From positions 8,992,009 to 9,056,008 of the forward strand of contig NC_037648.1 in NCBI RefSeq assembly GCF_003254395.2: DNA of 64,000 bases, read 5' to 3'. Below are positions 10,491 to 22,390 of the stretch, in pieces; the stretch's first letter is position 1; each line of letters begins with the position of its first letter. The notes under the pieces are model-generated. The model was not told where the DNA came from, searched no databases, and saw only the letters and a list, made by a program, of their open reading frames with translations. Both the position numbers and the translations under genes were made by a program. The stretch is from Apis mellifera. Taxonomy: Eukaryota > Arthropoda > Insecta > Hymenoptera > Apidae.

Positions 10491-13080
10491 TAAATATGGA
10501 AGATATAAATAATCATACTTTTTAAATTGTTTGTAAGATACATATTTTTTTAGAAATATGTATATTTATATAATATTATATTCTTCGAATTAAAATTGTA
10601 ATATAAACGAGAAAGAGAATTAACTTGAAATTTTACCAATGAATAAAAATTTAATATCAATTGAAAAATAAATTATTAACCTGAACGAAGAAGTACTTCA
10701 ATTCTTTTTCAAAAATTTACTTTCTCAATGAATGAAATCATTAGTATGGATGATGTATAGTATTTCCATTAACAAGAATTATCTGAAAATGTGTAATTTG
10801 GTCGAGAAAATAAGATAGCTTTCAGTAGAATAAGCATTCAATATGTATTTTCTATCTGTAATAAAATTTTATTACAGTAGAATTTAAATAATCAATAGAT
10901 ATTAGTAGACAGTTGGATTATTATACAATATCTGTAACGCGGTAAAAATAAACTGAACAATTTAAATAACAAATTTCTATGTAGTTAATATAACAGTATA
11001 ATTTGTTAAAAAAAAATATATATAAAGTTTTTTGAAATGTCTACTGAAAGACATATATACTCCGAATTATTGAACCACGAATGATCAGAATTCTATCATA
11101 TTTAATATAAATTACGATTTATAAAATTTAATAGTATACATATTTATCAATCTTAATCTTTATTCAATCTTCAAACAATTGTAATTAATTCTCTTAAGAT
11201 TTTAAAGAAATTATAGTATAGAAAAAATATATATACCATAGAAATATGAATGTATATATAAGTACCTCTTTTATTATTTTTAAATGAGTGTGTACAAAAC
11301 GTTTGCTAAACGGTACAACAATACGTAATGGCATATTAGCAGATTTGTATAGACTATAAAATTTAATCTCGTTAAGTAATCTCAATCTTGTTTCATCAAT
11401 GTTGCAAGGTACACAATAATTGTTGGGAGGACGGCACGCATGTAAAAAGAATCAAACGATGGATCTATCGATGACTGAAAGGAAGAAGCGGAAGAACAAA
11501 GAAAGGAGGAAGAGCGAAGAAGGAAAGGCTTCGTGTTATGCGAAGGAGAAGACGATTGATGAATGATGAACGATGGTTATGAGAAATAAAATTGATTAAT
11601 TGAAAAAGGTTCCTCGAATTAACGGTGGTATTGAATAATTGTTTGGAACAATATAGTTTACAGATAGTCGTGAGGATAATATTGATTAAAGATGTCAAAA
11701 GTTTCATGCGTAATATCTATATTGAATATTATTGAAAATTAAATTTTTATGACAATGAAATTTTTTTGAAATTGAACATAAAAAAAGATCATTATCATTA
11801 ATATAATGAACTTTTACTTTAAATTGTTATATAATACTTTCTTTATATTAGTAATTAAGATTAATTATACATATTAATTAAAATATCTTATAATTTTGTT
11901 TATCCATTTTTTGAGAAATTTTGAATTGATAATTTAAAGATTTATAATTTGTAATTTATTTTCTATTGCTCGGTATTATTATTATTGTTATTATTATTAT
12001 TATTATTATTATCATTATTATTATTATTAATCTTTTAATATTTTTAAAATTGTTGATATAAATTTTATATTCGCATTTTTAATTTTACATTTTCAGTTTA
12101 TATATTTTTTAAATATACCTATTATATCTATTATATCTTTACTTTTATATTTTAAATATTCATATTATAATAATCATAGTATATATAAATATAATATGAT
12201 GTATAAGTTCATTTCAAATAATTTTGAAACAGTTTGAAGACCTTGATAAAATATTAATCTAATTTTGAAATTCCTGATATCGTTTAACTTATTCCACGAA
12301 AACGAAATGAGAAGCAATTAGTTGAAGGGATGAAGAAAACGAGTGCGCGCCTTGAAAGAGACAGTCCATTATATTCATCGTAATTCACTTTTTTTACGTT
12401 CGTAGATAATTAAAAAAGAAATCATACTTCGCAGATATTCATGGTCTACTGAATCATATTTTGCTCTGGAAAAAAAACACAATTATCTATGAATATTATA
12501 GCAATATAAATCAACTAGAAAAAGAAAAAATCGAAAATTTAAAGAAGAAATGAAAATTAATCAATTCAATTATTTATTTTTATTATTAAAGCATAAATAA
12601 AACAGAAACAGAAAATAAATTAATCATTTTTTATTTTAATTTAGAAGATTAATATTGAATAAAAAAATTTATTCATATAATTTCAAAACATTTTTACCAA
12701 GATTATCATTAAAATATTGTATTTTTACTTTTAAAGAAATTCAATAATATTTCCAATTTCGAACTAACTGATGAAAATTTCATTTATAAATATCTTATTA
12801 GTGGTAATAAATTAGAAATCTTATTAAATAAGTTCATTAAAAGAAATTAATGACAAATAAAATAAATTCAAAACTACTATTACTACTACTATTACTTATT
12901 AATTACGTATTAATTATATATTTTATAAACTTTTATTAATATAAGATTAAAATCATAAAAGATTGAAACGCATTACAAAGAATTGAAATTTCTTTTCTCA
13001 ATTTTTCTTTCTTCTTTATATTATAAATATTACGTTTTTTCTTCAACATTAAAAACCAATTTTATCCAGTACTCATTAGA
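10491..13080. other. Long AT-rich non-coding region
   Basis: About 2.6 kb of AT-rich DNA, stops in all frames, with the ATT microsatellite at 11974-12030 and a slightly GC-richer patch at 11400-11560 that is purine-rich. No gene is supported. Confidence 0.6.
11974..12030. repeat. Imperfect (ATT)n microsatellite
   Basis: About 19 TAT/ATT units, interrupted by G and C substitutions. Confidence 0.85.
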
Positions 13081-13570
13081 AGAGATGATCCCTTTAAAGG
13101 GGATGAGATTCTTATATAGCTTGAAAACATCTGTGAAAAGATCAATAGAGATATTAAAATGATGCACGTTGTGATAAATATTGTTTTCCCACACGAAAAC
13201 ATTGAACATCCCGTTTACTAATTAATAATCATTCTTGGAAGCAACGTATTTGAACGTTGAGACGTATACAGAGAACGAATCATAGGGTCGAGAACCATTC
13301 GCACAGTTAGATTCGGCGGAGTACATGACTCATGTCTAATCAAGAGGGCCAATAATTGTGTCTAAGGGTCTTAAATACATTCGATTGAACAGCAAGCCTC
13401 GTATTTGCTAAAACATCATCGAGATTAGCCGGTTTGTTCCAGCGTTGTCGGAAGCCGTATATTTAATTCGCCTTAATCGAGCAGCTTTGAGCTTGTCAAT
13501 TTGTTTCGAGCGTTCCGATTGTCATGTAATGATTCTAATTTGTCATGTCGATTATGAGAATAGCTTTGAG
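13081..13570. promoter_or_regulatory. GC-richer non-coding island
   Basis: Moderately GC-rich, with a repeated word TTGTCATGT (about 13520 and 13543) and AATTCGCCTTAATCG near 13465. No open frame worth calling. Composition alone suggests constraint. Confidence 0.25.
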
Positions 13571-13960
13571 AATTTGGCGAAAATTGATGCAAATTGAAAA
13601 AGAAATATTGTTGTTAAATAATTAAAAAAATTTTTTTTTATTATTATATTCTATTATTCTATTATAATTTTTATAAATATTTTTTATCCTTTAAGATAAT
13701 TTGCAAAGCAAGATTTTTACAATCTTTATTTGCTAATATCGATTCAAAAAGATTCTTCCTCTATTGATTGTATCTTAAATCGTTTCAATTATGCTTTTAT
13801 AGAAGATCTAGAACTTTAATGTGATAATATAACAAAATGGGCAATAAAAAATCTAAAAAAAAAAAAGCACGTCAAATATAGATATCGTTGTTAAAATTCC
13901 GAAATTTCAATTATAGTAACCTTTTCATAGCTTAATATCATTAAAAATATTAAAAACATA
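13571..13960. other. AT-rich non-coding spacer
   Basis: AT-rich with short T and A runs. Nothing else seen. Confidence 0.6.
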
Positions 13961-14428
13961 AACTTTAACCAGCATCCAAAAAATTCTTAAAAGCTGTTTT
14001 AAAAGCTACAACCTTCATTCTACCTACGGCTAATCTATCTACGCAAATATTTTTCCACGATCCTTCTTTTCCAAACTTTTCATCTTTACCTCCTCCATAT
14101 ACCTTCCATCCCATCAAAGAAGTATTCCTTCCTGATCGAACCGATCGATTCCAATTAACTCGAGCGCGCGACGTCCTCGAAGGGCAACGATTCCGCGTCC
14201 TCGACTCACCACGACGAGGCCTCGTTTCCTTCCTCGTTTCGAATCGTCCCTTTTCGCGACGAAACGAATCTCGATTCAACGTATTCTCGAACCATATCTC
14301 GTCGTACAGAGAAGATAAAGAAAAGACAGAAAGGGAGAAAGTCTGTCGTGGAAGGTTTTCCGCTAAACCATTTCACCGAGCGATGGACGCTCTCGGTTTC
14401 GACGAGATGAAATTAACGGAGTTGAAAA
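13961..14428. promoter_or_regulatory. GC-rich island, first half
   Basis: CpG-rich and with many CGA-containing words from 14150 onward. A 104-codon minus-strand frame (13965-14279) is Arg-rich with no domain. A regulatory or untranslated-exon role is possible, not shown. Confidence 0.3.
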
Positions 14429-14731
14429 ATGTCTTTGTCTGTCGCGCAATATCTTCCAAGGCCTCGTATATCTGTTTGGCGATCAGGAAGACGACACAAG
14501 AGGTTTCTTGACCCTTCTCTGGCGACGACAACGCGGCAAGGGAATGAGGAACGAAGGGCGTTTTCCCGCTCTCTGTGCCCGGCTTGCTCGGAACCGCTCG
14601 ATGGGATCACCATGGAGACAGACGTCCCCATACCTTTATTCCCCGAGATGTTTCCCCATGAAGCTACGTCCCGCAACCCTCATACCCAACTTTTCGTACA
14701 CGGCCATCCGTTCGTTCCACCCTGGTCCTAA
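14429..14731 (+). CDS. Candidate 100-codon ORF in a GC-rich island (weak)
   Basis: ATG at 14429 with A at -3, a favourable start context, opens 100 codons to a stop at 14729-14731. The product is rich in Arg, Pro and Ser, with no signal peptide, membrane segment or domain that I recognise. An 80-codon frame on the same strand and an 87-codon frame on the opposite strand overlap it, which argues for open frames by base composition. A single-exon small protein or an untranslated exon are alternatives. Confidence 0.12.
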   Translation: MSLSVAQYLPRPRISVWRSGRRHKRFLDPSLATTTRQGNEERRAFSRSLCPACSEPLDGITMETDVPIPLFPEMFPHEATSRNPHTQLFVHGHPFVPPWS

Positions 14732-14900
14732 GGTCGTCGGATTGAGCTAGGTCGCATTTACCCCCCCGAAGATCCTCGAAGGAGTCGGCGAGGATTTTCG
14801 GGGCGACGAGGCGCGGGAAAGCGACGTGGAACGACCCACAGTGGCGCCTTCTCCCGAAAGCCTGGCTAAAATTTGTAAATTTCGCGCGTTCTTCGTGAGA
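14732..14900. promoter_or_regulatory. GC-rich island, distal part
   Basis: Very GC-rich end of the island with a short C run at 14761-14767 and several CGACGA-type words. It ends abruptly at about 14900, where AT-rich DNA begins. Confidence 0.3.
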
Positions 14901-16980
14901 AAAATTTTTCGAGTATATTTCGGATTTGAATGTTTCCTTCTAAGTGTAAAATTTAAATAAGAAAAATTAAAAATGTTTTATGTATGAATTTTCTTTTAAA
15001 AGGAAGGAAGCTATTTAAAACATCAAGAGCTATGAAATTTTGATTTTTTATATATAATTAATATATCATGGTGGCAAAATGTTGTTTTAAAATTTAAATT
15101 TTCGGAAAAAATGCGTCACTGAGCAATTCTTTTGTTCGCGACCATGCAACTTTGCTTAATTTAGATTTGAACAAATAATATATCTCATTTTGGATTAATT
15201 TTATGTTAGATAACTAAGAAAGTTCTTTTGTTCCTTTATGAAAGTAGAAAGTATGTCATAAAATAGATGGATATATATAAAATATTATTTTAAAACTTGT
15301 ACAATGGTGTTTTATAGATAGGTAAGAATAATTAATTATATGAAAAATATTTTGTATCTAGAAACGCACTGTGTTAAAAATAAGAAAGTTGTAAAATGGT
15401 TAGATTATTTTAAGTCTATTTCTAAAAATAAGAATATTAATAGATACCAATTTTCTTAAGAGTATTATAATTTCTATATAAAAATATTATACACTGATGA
15501 TTAAAGTTAAGATATTATTATGAATAACAATTAAATATATATAATTACACTTCTATCTAAATAAAAAACAATGTTAATGTTGCTATTAATTATAAAAAAT
15601 TCATAGATAATCAATTTAAATTTAGTTTGATAATTCTAATGGTAACCATTGTTCGTTAAACTTAAAACTTTGAAACTTTTTATAAAATTTTAAAGATTTG
15701 AAAAATTTCAATGTATAATTTTAATATGGTTATAATTCGAAGATTGTATCACCAATGTACAAAATTTCTTTAATTAAGATATTTATATAAAGTATGTCTG
15801 ATTGATTGTCAAGAAGTAATCGAGATTTTTTTCCCTCGTTTTCTTGAGGGAAACTTGCGATGTCTATACTCGATCGTATCACAAAGTTTGACGACAATCT
15901 AGTATAAGTCGCATGCGCAGCAGTTGGCAACCATGAATGGGACTCCACCCGAATTTGGAGTTTAAAGGACTCGATCCACCCTCTTTTCATAGTATTCGAT
16001 TTAATCTAATTTTCGCTAATTCGATATATTTTAAACAATATTTGCAGTTTATGTTAATAATTTTTCTTATAAATGCATTTTTGTTTAATGCTTTATTTCT
16101 TGTTCATATCTTCGAATTATATTCTTCGATATTTCTCAATATTCCTCTTTTTTATTTATTTATAACAAAAATGTAATTATTTAAAATAAATTCGAGGATT
16201 TTTATATAAATTAAACTTGAGATATTTTAAATGAGATATGTTAAATTTGTATTTCTATATTTTGTTTAATTTATTTTTTTAAATCAGTATATCTTAGGAT
16301 TTATAAAATAATAAAACAATAGTTTTATCTGTCGAGAGATACTCACGATTACTTCTATTTGTATTAATTTCAACATCGAATGATTATTATTATACGAGTT
16401 TCGAGTACTTCTGAAACTATTATCTTTTATTGCTATTGAAACAGTCAATGTGGTAATACTCTTAGCAAATCAAAGCTTCATTTTCCATTATATGACAATG
16501 ATAATTAAAGATATAGAAGATATAGAAATTATACATTATTTACATACATTATTTGATTTGTCTCTCTTCATTCATATGAAATAAAATTTTAAAATTCTTA
16601 AGAAGAAGTTCATCGAACCTCTTTACTCAATTAATTATTTCACTATCTATTTCTCCTTCTCTGATAAAATAAAATTCTTCAAAAAAATGTTTTAATCTTT
16701 CAGCCCATATTGTTTCAAATATTTAATTAATAATATGTCGATCGTTTCGTCACATAGCCAATATTACAAACTTCACAAGAACTCCAGTAGTATAATTTAA
16801 AAATTTCGAGATAACTTACATATTATTATATTTTCAAAGTTAATTAAAGTTTTAAAAAATCAATGCTTTACAACGATTATTTTTCGAATCGAAATCAAAT
16901 TTCTCTTATCAGATATTAATTTACTACAATCAGGAATTCAATCCACCAAATTGGTCAAGTTCTCAAAATTCCACACCGAT
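14901..16980. other. AT-rich non-coding region
   Basis: AT-rich throughout except a small GC-richer patch at 15830-15990. No gene, RNA or repeat of note. Confidence 0.6.
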
Positions 16981-17430
16981 TCCATCCTTATTCGTGTTTC
17001 TCATTTATGCAGAATCGAACAATCACGAAACAGATAGGCCAGCATCATTTTCATTTTCGTGTATTATTTATCATGGCTCTCTATTACGATCTTTCCGGTG
17101 ATTTTTTTTTTCGTCTCGAAATAGCCACATCGATCGCAAGGCCTCGAGTTGAGTCAGGTCGCGGTCACGAGGGTGTTGCACCACGTTGCGCCACGCTTTG
17201 CGCCACGTTGCACCAGTTGCGGAGATTCAAGGGGAAATGCTGTCGTTCGTATTTCCGGAAGTCGGCCACCGTTGCATTTTCCTTCGTTTGATTTGTAGTT
17301 CACAGTTACACACGCCTCGATTTCTTAATGATAAAAGATCGGAATTTTTAATCTACGATTATCAGAAATTTTTAGATGTGAATCGATCTGAATAAATGTA
17401 AACTGTGATAAATATCGATTGAAAATGTTT
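16981..17430. promoter_or_regulatory. GC-richer island with a GCGCCACGTTGCACC-type repeat
   Basis: Between 17176 and 17217 the word family TTGC-(A/G)CCA occurs as a run of imperfect repeats: TTGCACCACG, TTGCGCCACG, TTTGCGCCACG, TTGCACCAG. This 10-11 bp period is close to one helical turn. Short frames here open at ATG but show no family. Likely a regulatory or diverged satellite-like patch. Confidence 0.3.
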
Positions 17431-17437
17431 TTGTAGG

Positions 17438-17463
17438 CACGTGTTTTATATACACGTGTATAT
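17438..17463. promoter_or_regulatory. Double CACGTG E-box, one within a 16-bp palindrome
   Basis: CACGTG occurs at 17438-17443 and 17453-17458. The second lies at the centre of a perfect 16-bp palindrome ATATACACGTGTATAT (17448-17463). Paired E-boxes are typical of targets of Clock/Cycle or Myc/Max bHLH dimers. The binding factor is inference. Confidence 0.45.
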
Positions 17464-18080
17464 GAAGATCGATAATTCGATATCTAAATCTATTCCAGAT
17501 TTGAAAATTTTTATTCGAAACAAAGATAAGAATTTTAAATAATGAATATTCTTATTTTTAAAAATAACGTAGGGAAAGTACATTTATTTTGTATCAGTGA
17601 GATGAAATGAATTTATTCGAAGGTAATAGCTTTGTACAAGCTTTTGTAATTGTATGCATAAGATGATGACATTTGTATTTCTGATGGAGATGACAATTTT
17701 TACGTAAATCTAAAATTGTTTCAATTGTGAAAAATTATTTAAATTAATATAAAATATCAAATTAGATAATAAGTAACTTCAATATACTTCATTTCCAATT
17801 AATTAAAAATCACGAATGATATATAACAAATTCTATTTATCAAAATTTATCACGATAATCTAGCCGCGTAATTCCCTTCAGGGATAAGGCGAAAGCAATA
17901 AAAAAAAATCGAAAAAAAAAAATCGTGCAAATTACAATCTCTTATTATCACCGTTTTAATCAAATTATACGGTAATAATAATTTAATTTGTTATCTCTCG
18001 CGTAACTCTAATACGATTATTCCAATATTCTAAAAATATGGCATCGTTAGTCAAATAAATCCAAGTTAATATCGTTCACT
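17464..18080. other. AT-rich non-coding spacer
   Basis: AT-rich, no open frames, with A-runs near 17901-17922. Nothing else seen. Confidence 0.6.
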
Positions 18081-18480
18081 TTGCATCTCTCACGTATTCT
18101 ATCGATACGAGATGATGAAAAGAACATGGGATTGATACACCATGGGAGAAAAGAAATTTCCGTGACTAATGAAGGAACACACGCATTTCTTCGTTCCATG
18201 GGGTCGAGGGGCATCTGTCCAAATTCTTTTTTTTTTCTTCTTTTACTTTCTCTCCCTTTCTTCTAGTTGATGCAACACCCTAGGAGCTTAGAGGGAAATT
18301 AGAGAAAATTTGGGGCGTTTCCCTCTTCTCGCCCCTCTTTTTCTTTATCTAGAGTAAGGGAAAACTAAATGCATCGAGGGTAAAACGCATAAAGATAAGT
18401 TCGTTATGTAGATAAAAAATTACGGTATTCGATGAATAGAAGGCGACGGGGTATGACGATGGTGAAATTTATTGTAACTT
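18081..18480. promoter_or_regulatory. GC-richer island with a DRE-like word and an imperfect hairpin
   Basis: TATCGATA at about 18099-18106 is the core of the insect DRE element bound by DREF. An imperfect stem-loop spans 18140-18201, starting and ending with CCATGG. Short frames are not convincing. Regulatory character is inferred. Confidence 0.3.
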
Positions 18481-18960
18481 TGTTGAAATATTAAAAGATT
18501 TGGATAAGATTACTTGTAAAAAAAATTGAGTTTTCGTTATCGTAAATATGTATCAATCCTGAAAAATGTTTTCATATATTTTCATGTGTTGCACGTATTC
18601 TTTCATTTATATTTTTAATTAAATTTTTTAATTTCTTATCGATCCAATCTGTTATTATATATTATACTTATATATTCTACATTTATTATACTCATATTCT
18701 ATGTTATATTTATCTTAAATATTCTCTCTTTTTTTATCTTTTTATTTACATATATTTCTATATGAATGTATACTCAAAAGTTTTTTTCACATTTCATTAC
18801 ATTATATATAAATATATCTATAAAAAAGATTCTATGTCGTACGGTTTATTTTAAGTGATTATTTTCTAGTTTTCCTAAAAACTTGTCCATTTGTTGTTGA
18901 TCTTAAATTTGGATAATAATTTAATCATTTACGATGTTTCTATCTCTTATCAGATAAGAT
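18481..18960. other. AT-rich non-coding spacer
   Basis: AT-rich, T-rich in the middle. Nothing seen. Confidence 0.6.
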
Positions 18961-19420
18961 AAAGATCCTAGCATTTCGTTTCTACGAATTTTCTCGCCGT
19001 TTCCATTTATCTTGCATAAGCGAAACATTCTTACATGGAATAAAATTTGACAACCATGCAAATTTCGCATGGAAACGAACTGAAAGATTCTTCCTTTCTC
19101 TTTCTCTTAGTCTCTTCTTCCGAACGACAATGGCCACCTGAACACGTCGCTTTTGTCAGAATTCCAGGAGGAAAAGTGGCTGTTGAATAATGCAACACTG
19201 GTTCCACGATGCAGTGAAAATGGACGGCCGGTTTTCCGTTTATCTGGCCTTCATTGCATTCAGAATGGTTTGTTCTTGGTCAACTTTTCTGCCATTTTCA
19301 AATCATAGTTTGCCCGCCATGGTGTTTACGAGCCTCTATTTGAACCAGAGCGTTTACCAACTATAAAAATTTGCCAATTGCGTTGTTCCAATAGTTGTTT
19401 TCAACTTGATCTCTTGAAAA
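18961..19420. promoter_or_regulatory. GC-richer non-coding island
   Basis: About 300 bases (19080-19390) of near-average GC without a long open frame. It includes a CCACCTG E-box near 19133 and several G/C-balanced words, as is typical of conserved non-coding elements. No specific factor can be argued. Confidence 0.3.
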
Positions 19421-20450
19421 AATAGAAATTCGATTGAACTTTTCGATATTCATTCTTAATTCTTCTCTTGATCTTGAAAAATATCCATGTTTTTATTTTT
19501 TTACTTTGAATAGATCAATTAAAATGTTGTTTTTGTAAAAATATATAATTTAACAATTTAATTTAATTATAAATTTATATTATAATTTTATACCATGACT
19601 GATCATTTTATGATTATCAAACTTTTAAGAAGTTTAAATCTTTTATATAGGTTTTGATATTAGTGTTATTTATAATTTTGTAGAGAAATAGAGATTTATG
19701 ATTTTTGCAATTTCCTTTCTTGATTTTTCTCTCGATTCTAGAATATTTTATTTATCGTATCTATGATATCTATGATCGTATGTAGAATGACCTACATTCA
19801 ACTTTTTATCTTGTAGATATAATCTGTAGATTTGATTATAATTTGTTAAATGGATTATAGTATATAGATAGTAGAATAATTTTATAAGATAAAATTATGA
19901 CTACTTATTTTCCGATGATTAAATTTTATAGCAAAGTGATTTTTCGATATCATACGTATTGTAGCTACACTTGCTTCATTTTATTTAATAATATACAAAT
20001 TTAATTGAGGAAAAATATAATATAACTTGTATTCGTTATTATATAAATTGGTCTCACAAACGCCATTTGAGCATTGATTATTTAGATAAGATCGCGATAA
20101 TTTATACTTGGATGATCGGTAATTAGCACACCTGTTTCATTATCTAGGTAAAACTTTCGAAAGGGAAGAAATTAAACGTTTTAAATTAAATATATATTAT
20201 AATATAAATTAAATTACAAAGCAAGCAATATCTCGCTTTCGTTTTAAACTTAACATCTTGCATCTTTGAATAATTAATAATTGTCCTTGTTTCTTTAATG
20301 CGAGATAAAATTCAGATTATATAATGAAATAAATGAATTTTTATAATATATATATATATATATATAAAATATTCAGCAAGTAGCAACGAATATATTAAAA
20401 GAGAAGAATACTAGAATTTTCTAATCAATCTGATATTAGTTGCTATACTT
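19421..20450. other. AT-rich non-coding region
   Basis: AT-rich, with a TA dinucleotide tract of about 22 bases at 20346-20367. No gene seen. Confidence 0.6.
20346..20367. repeat. (AT)n microsatellite
   Basis: About 11 AT units. Confidence 0.85.
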
Positions 20451-20593
20451 TTCACTATCACACCTGTCAAATATCAACAAGGTATCGACTTTTCTGTGGG
20501 ACAGTATGATAGTATATGTTGCAAGTTGCATCAAGATAATGGCTATCAGACCGAACGATCGTAGGGTGTCAAAGAACTTTTTTTCTCTTGCAG

Positions 20594-20806
20594 TCCAAAC
20601 AAACGATTGGTAGAGGTATCGTCTTTCTTGAGGAACACGTCATGAACACATGTCGTGCCGTGGAAAAATTCACTGCCTGTCTGGCTACGATTGCAAAGTT
20701 ACACGATTATAAAGAGGCCTCTGTATGCGTATCGAAAAGCAAAGTTCAGTTACTAATTTTACCGTTCCACGATAGACTTCGATCAGTTACACGTCCGAGA
20801 AAATAG
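20594..20806 (+). CDS. Candidate coding exon, partial (weak)
   Basis: A textbook acceptor, a T/C-rich tract followed by TTGCAG ending at 20593, precedes an open frame of 70 codons that ends in TAG at 20804-20806. The first ATG in frame is 20642, so 16 codons lie between acceptor and ATG. The predicted peptide has a balanced, protein-like composition with Cys, Val, Lys and Glu, but matches no family I recognise. If real it is a terminal or internal exon of a spliced gene, and no partner exon could be identified. It could also be an untranslated RNA exon or chance. Confidence 0.2.
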   Translation, partial: SKQTIGRGIVFLEEHVMNTCRAVEKFTACLATIAKLHDYKEASVCVSKSKVQLLILPFHDRLRSVTRPRK

Positions 20807-21420
20807 TAGGTAGAGTCGAAAGGGAGCCATTAGTAGTCTTTTTCAATTTAAATTACATCCATCATTGGATTTAACAATTCTTTCGTATCTTTAGCTTCTA
20901 AATTGTAAATTGTTGGTGGATGAATCGAGAATTTTGTGTGATCGAAGAAAATTGTTTCACGATTGATTTTCTACTTTGTTTCTTTTACCCACGAAATTAT
21001 ATTTTTTAACTTATTTATAAAAAACATATTACTCATTCTTTTCTTTTATATTATTTTGTACATGTTTTTGTATATTTTTGAATGGTAGTAGTATAAAACT
21101 TACATAACCAACTAATTAATAAATTTTAAACCAAATCTGTTTCATTGATAATTTGAAACGAATATTTTTAAGCAATATAAAAAAACTTCGATAAACGCAC
21201 ATTCGTCGACAAATTGCAATCATTACAAATTTTAAATTGAGAAATTTCTTTCATCATTCAAATTCATTGATAATTCAAAATAAATTTATTTTCGCCTAAT
21301 TTTTTCTTCTCTTTCATAATCGATACTATATTGGAAATATAGTTTGTTTTTTTTTTCTCGATTTGAAATATAGAAGAAAATCGATAATCGTCGGAACGAC
21401 GATCGAAAGCAGGATCGATA
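20807..21420. other. AT-rich non-coding spacer
   Basis: AT-rich with a T run near 21348. No gene seen. Confidence 0.6.
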
Positions 21421-21670
21421 TTGACAACTCGAGACTACTTATCATTCTTTGCCGCGTTTCCGTTGGAAATACGTGTCGGAAATCACACCTTCCACGTGTT
21501 ACTATCAACGTGTGGGATAATTAAAGAAGTGAGAACCGTTTTGAATGAATGAACATAACCGTGGAAATTACGAATTAGACAATGAACGCGATTCATTGAC
21601 GAGGCCATCAACGTGTGGATGTTTTTAACCATCGTGTTACGTGAGAACACGTGTCTCTCATAAGACAAAT
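21421..21670. promoter_or_regulatory. Cluster of six ACGTG cores (candidate enhancer)
   Basis: ACGTG starts at 21471, 21494, 21508, 21611, 21639 and 21649, all in the same orientation, within 184 bases. Five of them extend to ACGTGT. A 12-bp direct repeat ATCAACGTGTGG occurs at 21504-21515 and 21607-21618. ACGTG is the core bound by bHLH-PAS heterodimers with Tango/ARNT (Single-minded, Sima/HIF, Trachealess) and overlaps the CACGTG E-box at two sites. No frame here looks coding. I read it as an enhancer, by inference. Confidence 0.45.
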
Positions 21671-22000
21671 AATTTCTTCATAGATAGACATTATTTTCGA
21701 ATTAAAATATCTTCTAGATTTTCTCAAACCATTTTTTTAATATCTCAATTTTAAGGAATTTCCGTTCTGCACATATTTTATTTTATAATCTTTATCACGT
21801 AAAATATCGAATGCAAAAATGAGATAATTTAATTAAGTCTTATAAAAATCTTTTTCAAAAAAAAATTTTTAATTTTTCATCAATCTTTTCTTCTTTTTTG
21901 TTTTTCCTTGTTCCTTTTACAATATAATAGTAGAGTTTTGAATCAAAAGTGATCGACGATATTTTCTCTCGATCGAGTAATTAATTTGATAAAAAAAAAA
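21671..22000. other. AT-rich non-coding spacer
   Basis: AT-rich with A and T runs. Nothing seen. Confidence 0.6.
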
Positions 22001-22390
22001 ATCCGTATCAGCGATCCGCAAATTCGGAGGAAGAATTCTTTTCGGCCACGATTGGAACACGATGTTCGAGATTTTTCGTGGTTCTTTGTGGACACCGAGA
22101 GACATACAACCGGACCAAGAAGTCACGAATAGTGCGTGCATTCGTATTCCAGCTGTTCGGGTTGCTTAAATTTACGACCTTCGTCCTTTTCTCGTTTCCT
22201 GGAATTGCCGAATGGTATGCGCTCAAATGGTGGAGATACACACGGTACAAGTAAATTAAATTGTTCGCGGGTGACCAAAATATTCTTTTTCTTCACCTGG
22301 CCATCGACGAGGGTTCAAAGTCTCGGGAGCCAAGATAAAGAAAGGAAATGTTAATGAGGCGGAAACTGGTTAAACCGGTGATTATAAAAC
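22001..22390. promoter_or_regulatory. GC-richer island ending in a Grainyhead-like site
   Basis: Short overlapping frames on both strands are not convincing. Near its end AACTGGTTAAACCGGT (22364-22379) gives two facing ACYGGTT words, close to the Grainyhead (AACCGGTT) consensus. Regulatory role is inferred. Confidence 0.3.
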
